Shown here: positions 12,955-14,331 of the stretch, piece after piece
Position numbering within the stretch: the stretch's first letter is position 1
How the letters are laid out: each line of letters starts with the position of its first letter
Assembly: GCA_003649665.1 (NCBI GenBank)
Contig: QMSL01000015.1
Location: 1-14,331 of the forward strand
Source: Thermoprotei archaeon
GTDB lineage: Archaea; Thermoproteota; Thermoprotei; QMSL01; B3-G16
Reading direction: 5' to 3'
Length of the DNA: 14,331 nucleotides
Translations under genes and position numbers: made by a program
Notes under the pieces: generated by a model
The model's database searches: none
Seen by the model: the letters and a program-made list of their open reading frames with translations, nothing else
Told to the model about the DNA's origin: nothing

Positions 12955-14331
12955 ATGAAAGTATATCGCGTAACACAGAGCGGTGGAAGGGAACTAAAGA
13001 TTCCAGATATAGCTAAAATAGAGGAAAACTATATGGGTAAGATAGATTGGGAGGTCAAGGAGAATGCAAATGAAAATGTATCCTATAGCAATTTCCTAGG
13101 CTATATACTTGATTCCGTGATAAAGCGTAGAGATGTTCTGGAATACTATCTACCTCCTGAAGCAGTAAGATCTCACTTTGAGGGATATCTTCACTTACAT
13201 AAATTGCCTCATTCACTCTGGATACCATATTGTGCTGGTTGGTCCCTTCAGAAACTGCTAGCGATAGGACTTAAAACTCCTACCATCTTCTCTAGGCCAG
13301 CACGTCATTTAGATACTGCAGTATCTCATCTAGTTAATTTCTTCTTCCTTGCAGCTCAAGAGTGGTCTGGTGCTCAAGCTGTAAGCGCATTTGATCTATA
13401 TATGGCTCCATTTATTAGAAAAGACAACCTTAGCGAGCATGCTATCAGTCAAGCATTACAGAGATTACTTTACGAACTTAACTATCCTACTCGAACAGGA
13501 TATCAAAGTCCGTTCACAAACATAACGCTAGCAATGGATGTTTCTAAGTCGTTCTTAGAGGCACCAGCTATAGTAGGAGGAGAAGTCATCGGAAAGGCGG
13601 AGGAATTCATTGAAGAGGCGATTCTCTTAGATAAGATTTTATTCAAACTATATTCTCAAGGAGATGCAAGAGGTCAACCATTTACATTCCCAATCCCAAC
13701 CATAATGGTTACCGAGAGATTTGACTGGAACGGAAAGCGTTGGGGTGAGCTCACGGATGCTATATTTGAGGCTCTTGCTAAGCGAGGAGTTGCCTATATA
13801 ATGAATGGCTACGCTACAAATGTTGAGGCCCTCTACGCCATGTGTTGCAGATTGACAATAGACGTAAGTAAGATAAATAACATGATCAGTCTCTTCATAC
13901 AGAACGGTAATGGCAGTCCCGATGATAGGGCTCCAAGAGGCATATGGGCAACTCCAGATGCGACAGGCTCAATAGGAGTAGTAACGCTTAATATGCCAAG
14001 GTTGGCCTATCTCTCAAAAGGCGAGTGGGATCTATTCGAAGAGGTTATTAGGAAGAAATGTATCGAAGCTAGAAAAGTACTTAATACCTGGCGTTCCAGA
14101 TATGAGAGAAGCCTTAAGATGGGATTAATGCCTATAACAAGAGCGTATTTGGGTCACCTCTACGGGCATTATAACACAATAGGAATCATAGGCCTTCCTG
14201 AAGCTGCAGCAAACTTCATGGGAATGCCTAATGTATGGACTGATGGCTCAGTAAAGGATATGGAAGAAGCCGTAATGATAATGAAGAAGATGGTGGTACT
14301 AGTTAGGAAGATTGCTGAGGAGTTCGAACAT
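12955..14331 (+). CDS. nrdD: Anaerobic (class III) ribonucleoside-triphosphate reductase, N-terminal part
   Basis: The oxygen-sensitive glycyl-radical enzyme reduces ribonucleoside triphosphates to deoxy forms. The frame runs open for 459 codons to the window edge, so the C-terminus, with the expected zinc site and glycyl-radical loop, is not seen. Visible landmarks are GYLHLHKLPHSLWIPYCAGW (77-96) with Cys93, the first active-site cysteine; WSGAQAVSAFDLYMAPF (137-153); TFPIPTIMVTERFDW (244-258); Cys297 and Cys298 in AMCCRLTID; and GSIGVVTLNMPRLAYLSKGE (338-357). HKLPHSL replaces the frequent H-x-HDL pattern. The N-terminus starts only about 45 residues before the catalytic region (FLGYILDSVIKRRDVLEYYL), too short for the usual ATP-cone. 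AGGTGA 8 bases before ATG 12955 supports this start. The activase gene nrdG is not in the window. Identification is secure from the ordered motifs. Confidence 0.93.
   Translation, partial: MKVYRVTQSGGRELKIPDIAKIEENYMGKIDWEVKENANENVSYSNFLGYILDSVIKRRDVLEYYLPPEAVRSHFEGYLHLHKLPHSLWIPYCAGWSLQKLLAIGLKTPTIFSRPARHLDTAVSHLVNFFFLAAQEWSGAQAVSAFDLYMAPFIRKDNLSEHAISQALQRLLYELNYPTRTGYQSPFTNITLAMDVSKSFLEAPAIVGGEVIGKAEEFIEEAILLDKILFKLYSQGDARGQPFTFPIPTIMVTERFDWNGKRWGELTDAIFEALAKRGVAYIMNGYATNVEALYAMCCRLTIDVSKINNMISLFIQNGNGSPDDRAPRGIWATPDATGSIGVVTLNMPRLAYLSKGEWDLFEEVIRKKCIEARKVLNTWRSRYERSLKMGLMPITRAYLGHLYGHYNTIGIIGLPEAAANFMGMPNVWTDGSVKDMEEAVMIMKKMVVLVRKIAEEFEH

Noticed and set aside
1..14331. CRISPR arrays, insertion sequences, tRNA or rRNA genes, toxin-antitoxin or defence genes
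   Set aside because: No regular repeat-spacer pattern, transposase motifs, terminal inverted repeats, tRNA cloverleaf or defence-family motifs were seen in reading both strands.

Overview
The window looks like chromosomal DNA of a thermophilic archaeon, most likely a member of the Thermoproteota (crenarchaeal branch). The reasons are AT-rich DNA with heavy use of AGA, AGG and ATA codons, TATA-type promoters about 25-30 bases upstream of inferred transcript starts, GAGGTG-type ribosome sites, a predicted archaeal C/D box guide RNA, and crenarchaeal-looking CarB and anaerobic NrdD sequences. I cannot name a genus. This is a compact housekeeping and metabolic region with no sign of phage, insertion sequences or CRISPR.

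Layout, left to right. (1) Positions 2-3617 (+) hold the 3' part of carB followed by carA, which overlaps it by 8 bases; together they encode carbamoyl-phosphate synthase. (2) Positions 3614-5620 (-) hold an MFS transporter followed by an FkbM-type methyltransferase. (3) Positions 5731-9603 (-) hold an MscS-like channel, a GH2 enzyme with beta-glucuronidase hallmarks and a cytoplasmic transglutaminase-fold protein. Each appears to have its own promoter. (4) Positions 9832-11175 (+) hold an APC-family amino-acid transporter. (5) Positions 11172-12452 (-) hold a class II HMG-CoA reductase, presumably supplying mevalonate for isoprenoid ether lipids. (6) A 502-base intergenic region follows, the only long one. 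It contains a strong candidate C/D box sRNA on the minus strand. (7) From 12955 (+) to the window edge lies the N-terminal part of a class III anaerobic ribonucleotide reductase (NrdD).

The most interesting items are in the 12.45-12.95 kb gap. The candidate sRNA has box C, D', C' and D with two 12-nt guides, and a BRE/TATA promoter at the right distance. The complement of its D guide reads as an anticodon loop of the form CU-CGU-AA. The N+5 rule places the methylated base exactly on the wobble C, so a tRNA-Thr(CGU) Cm34 guide is a testable prediction. Other points of note are the bacterial-style class II HMG-CoA reductase, the reversed carB-carA order, an MscS protein that stops after the beta domain, two convergent gene pairs that overlap by exactly 4 bases through their stop codons, and short repeats at the nrdD and amino-acid transporter promoters.
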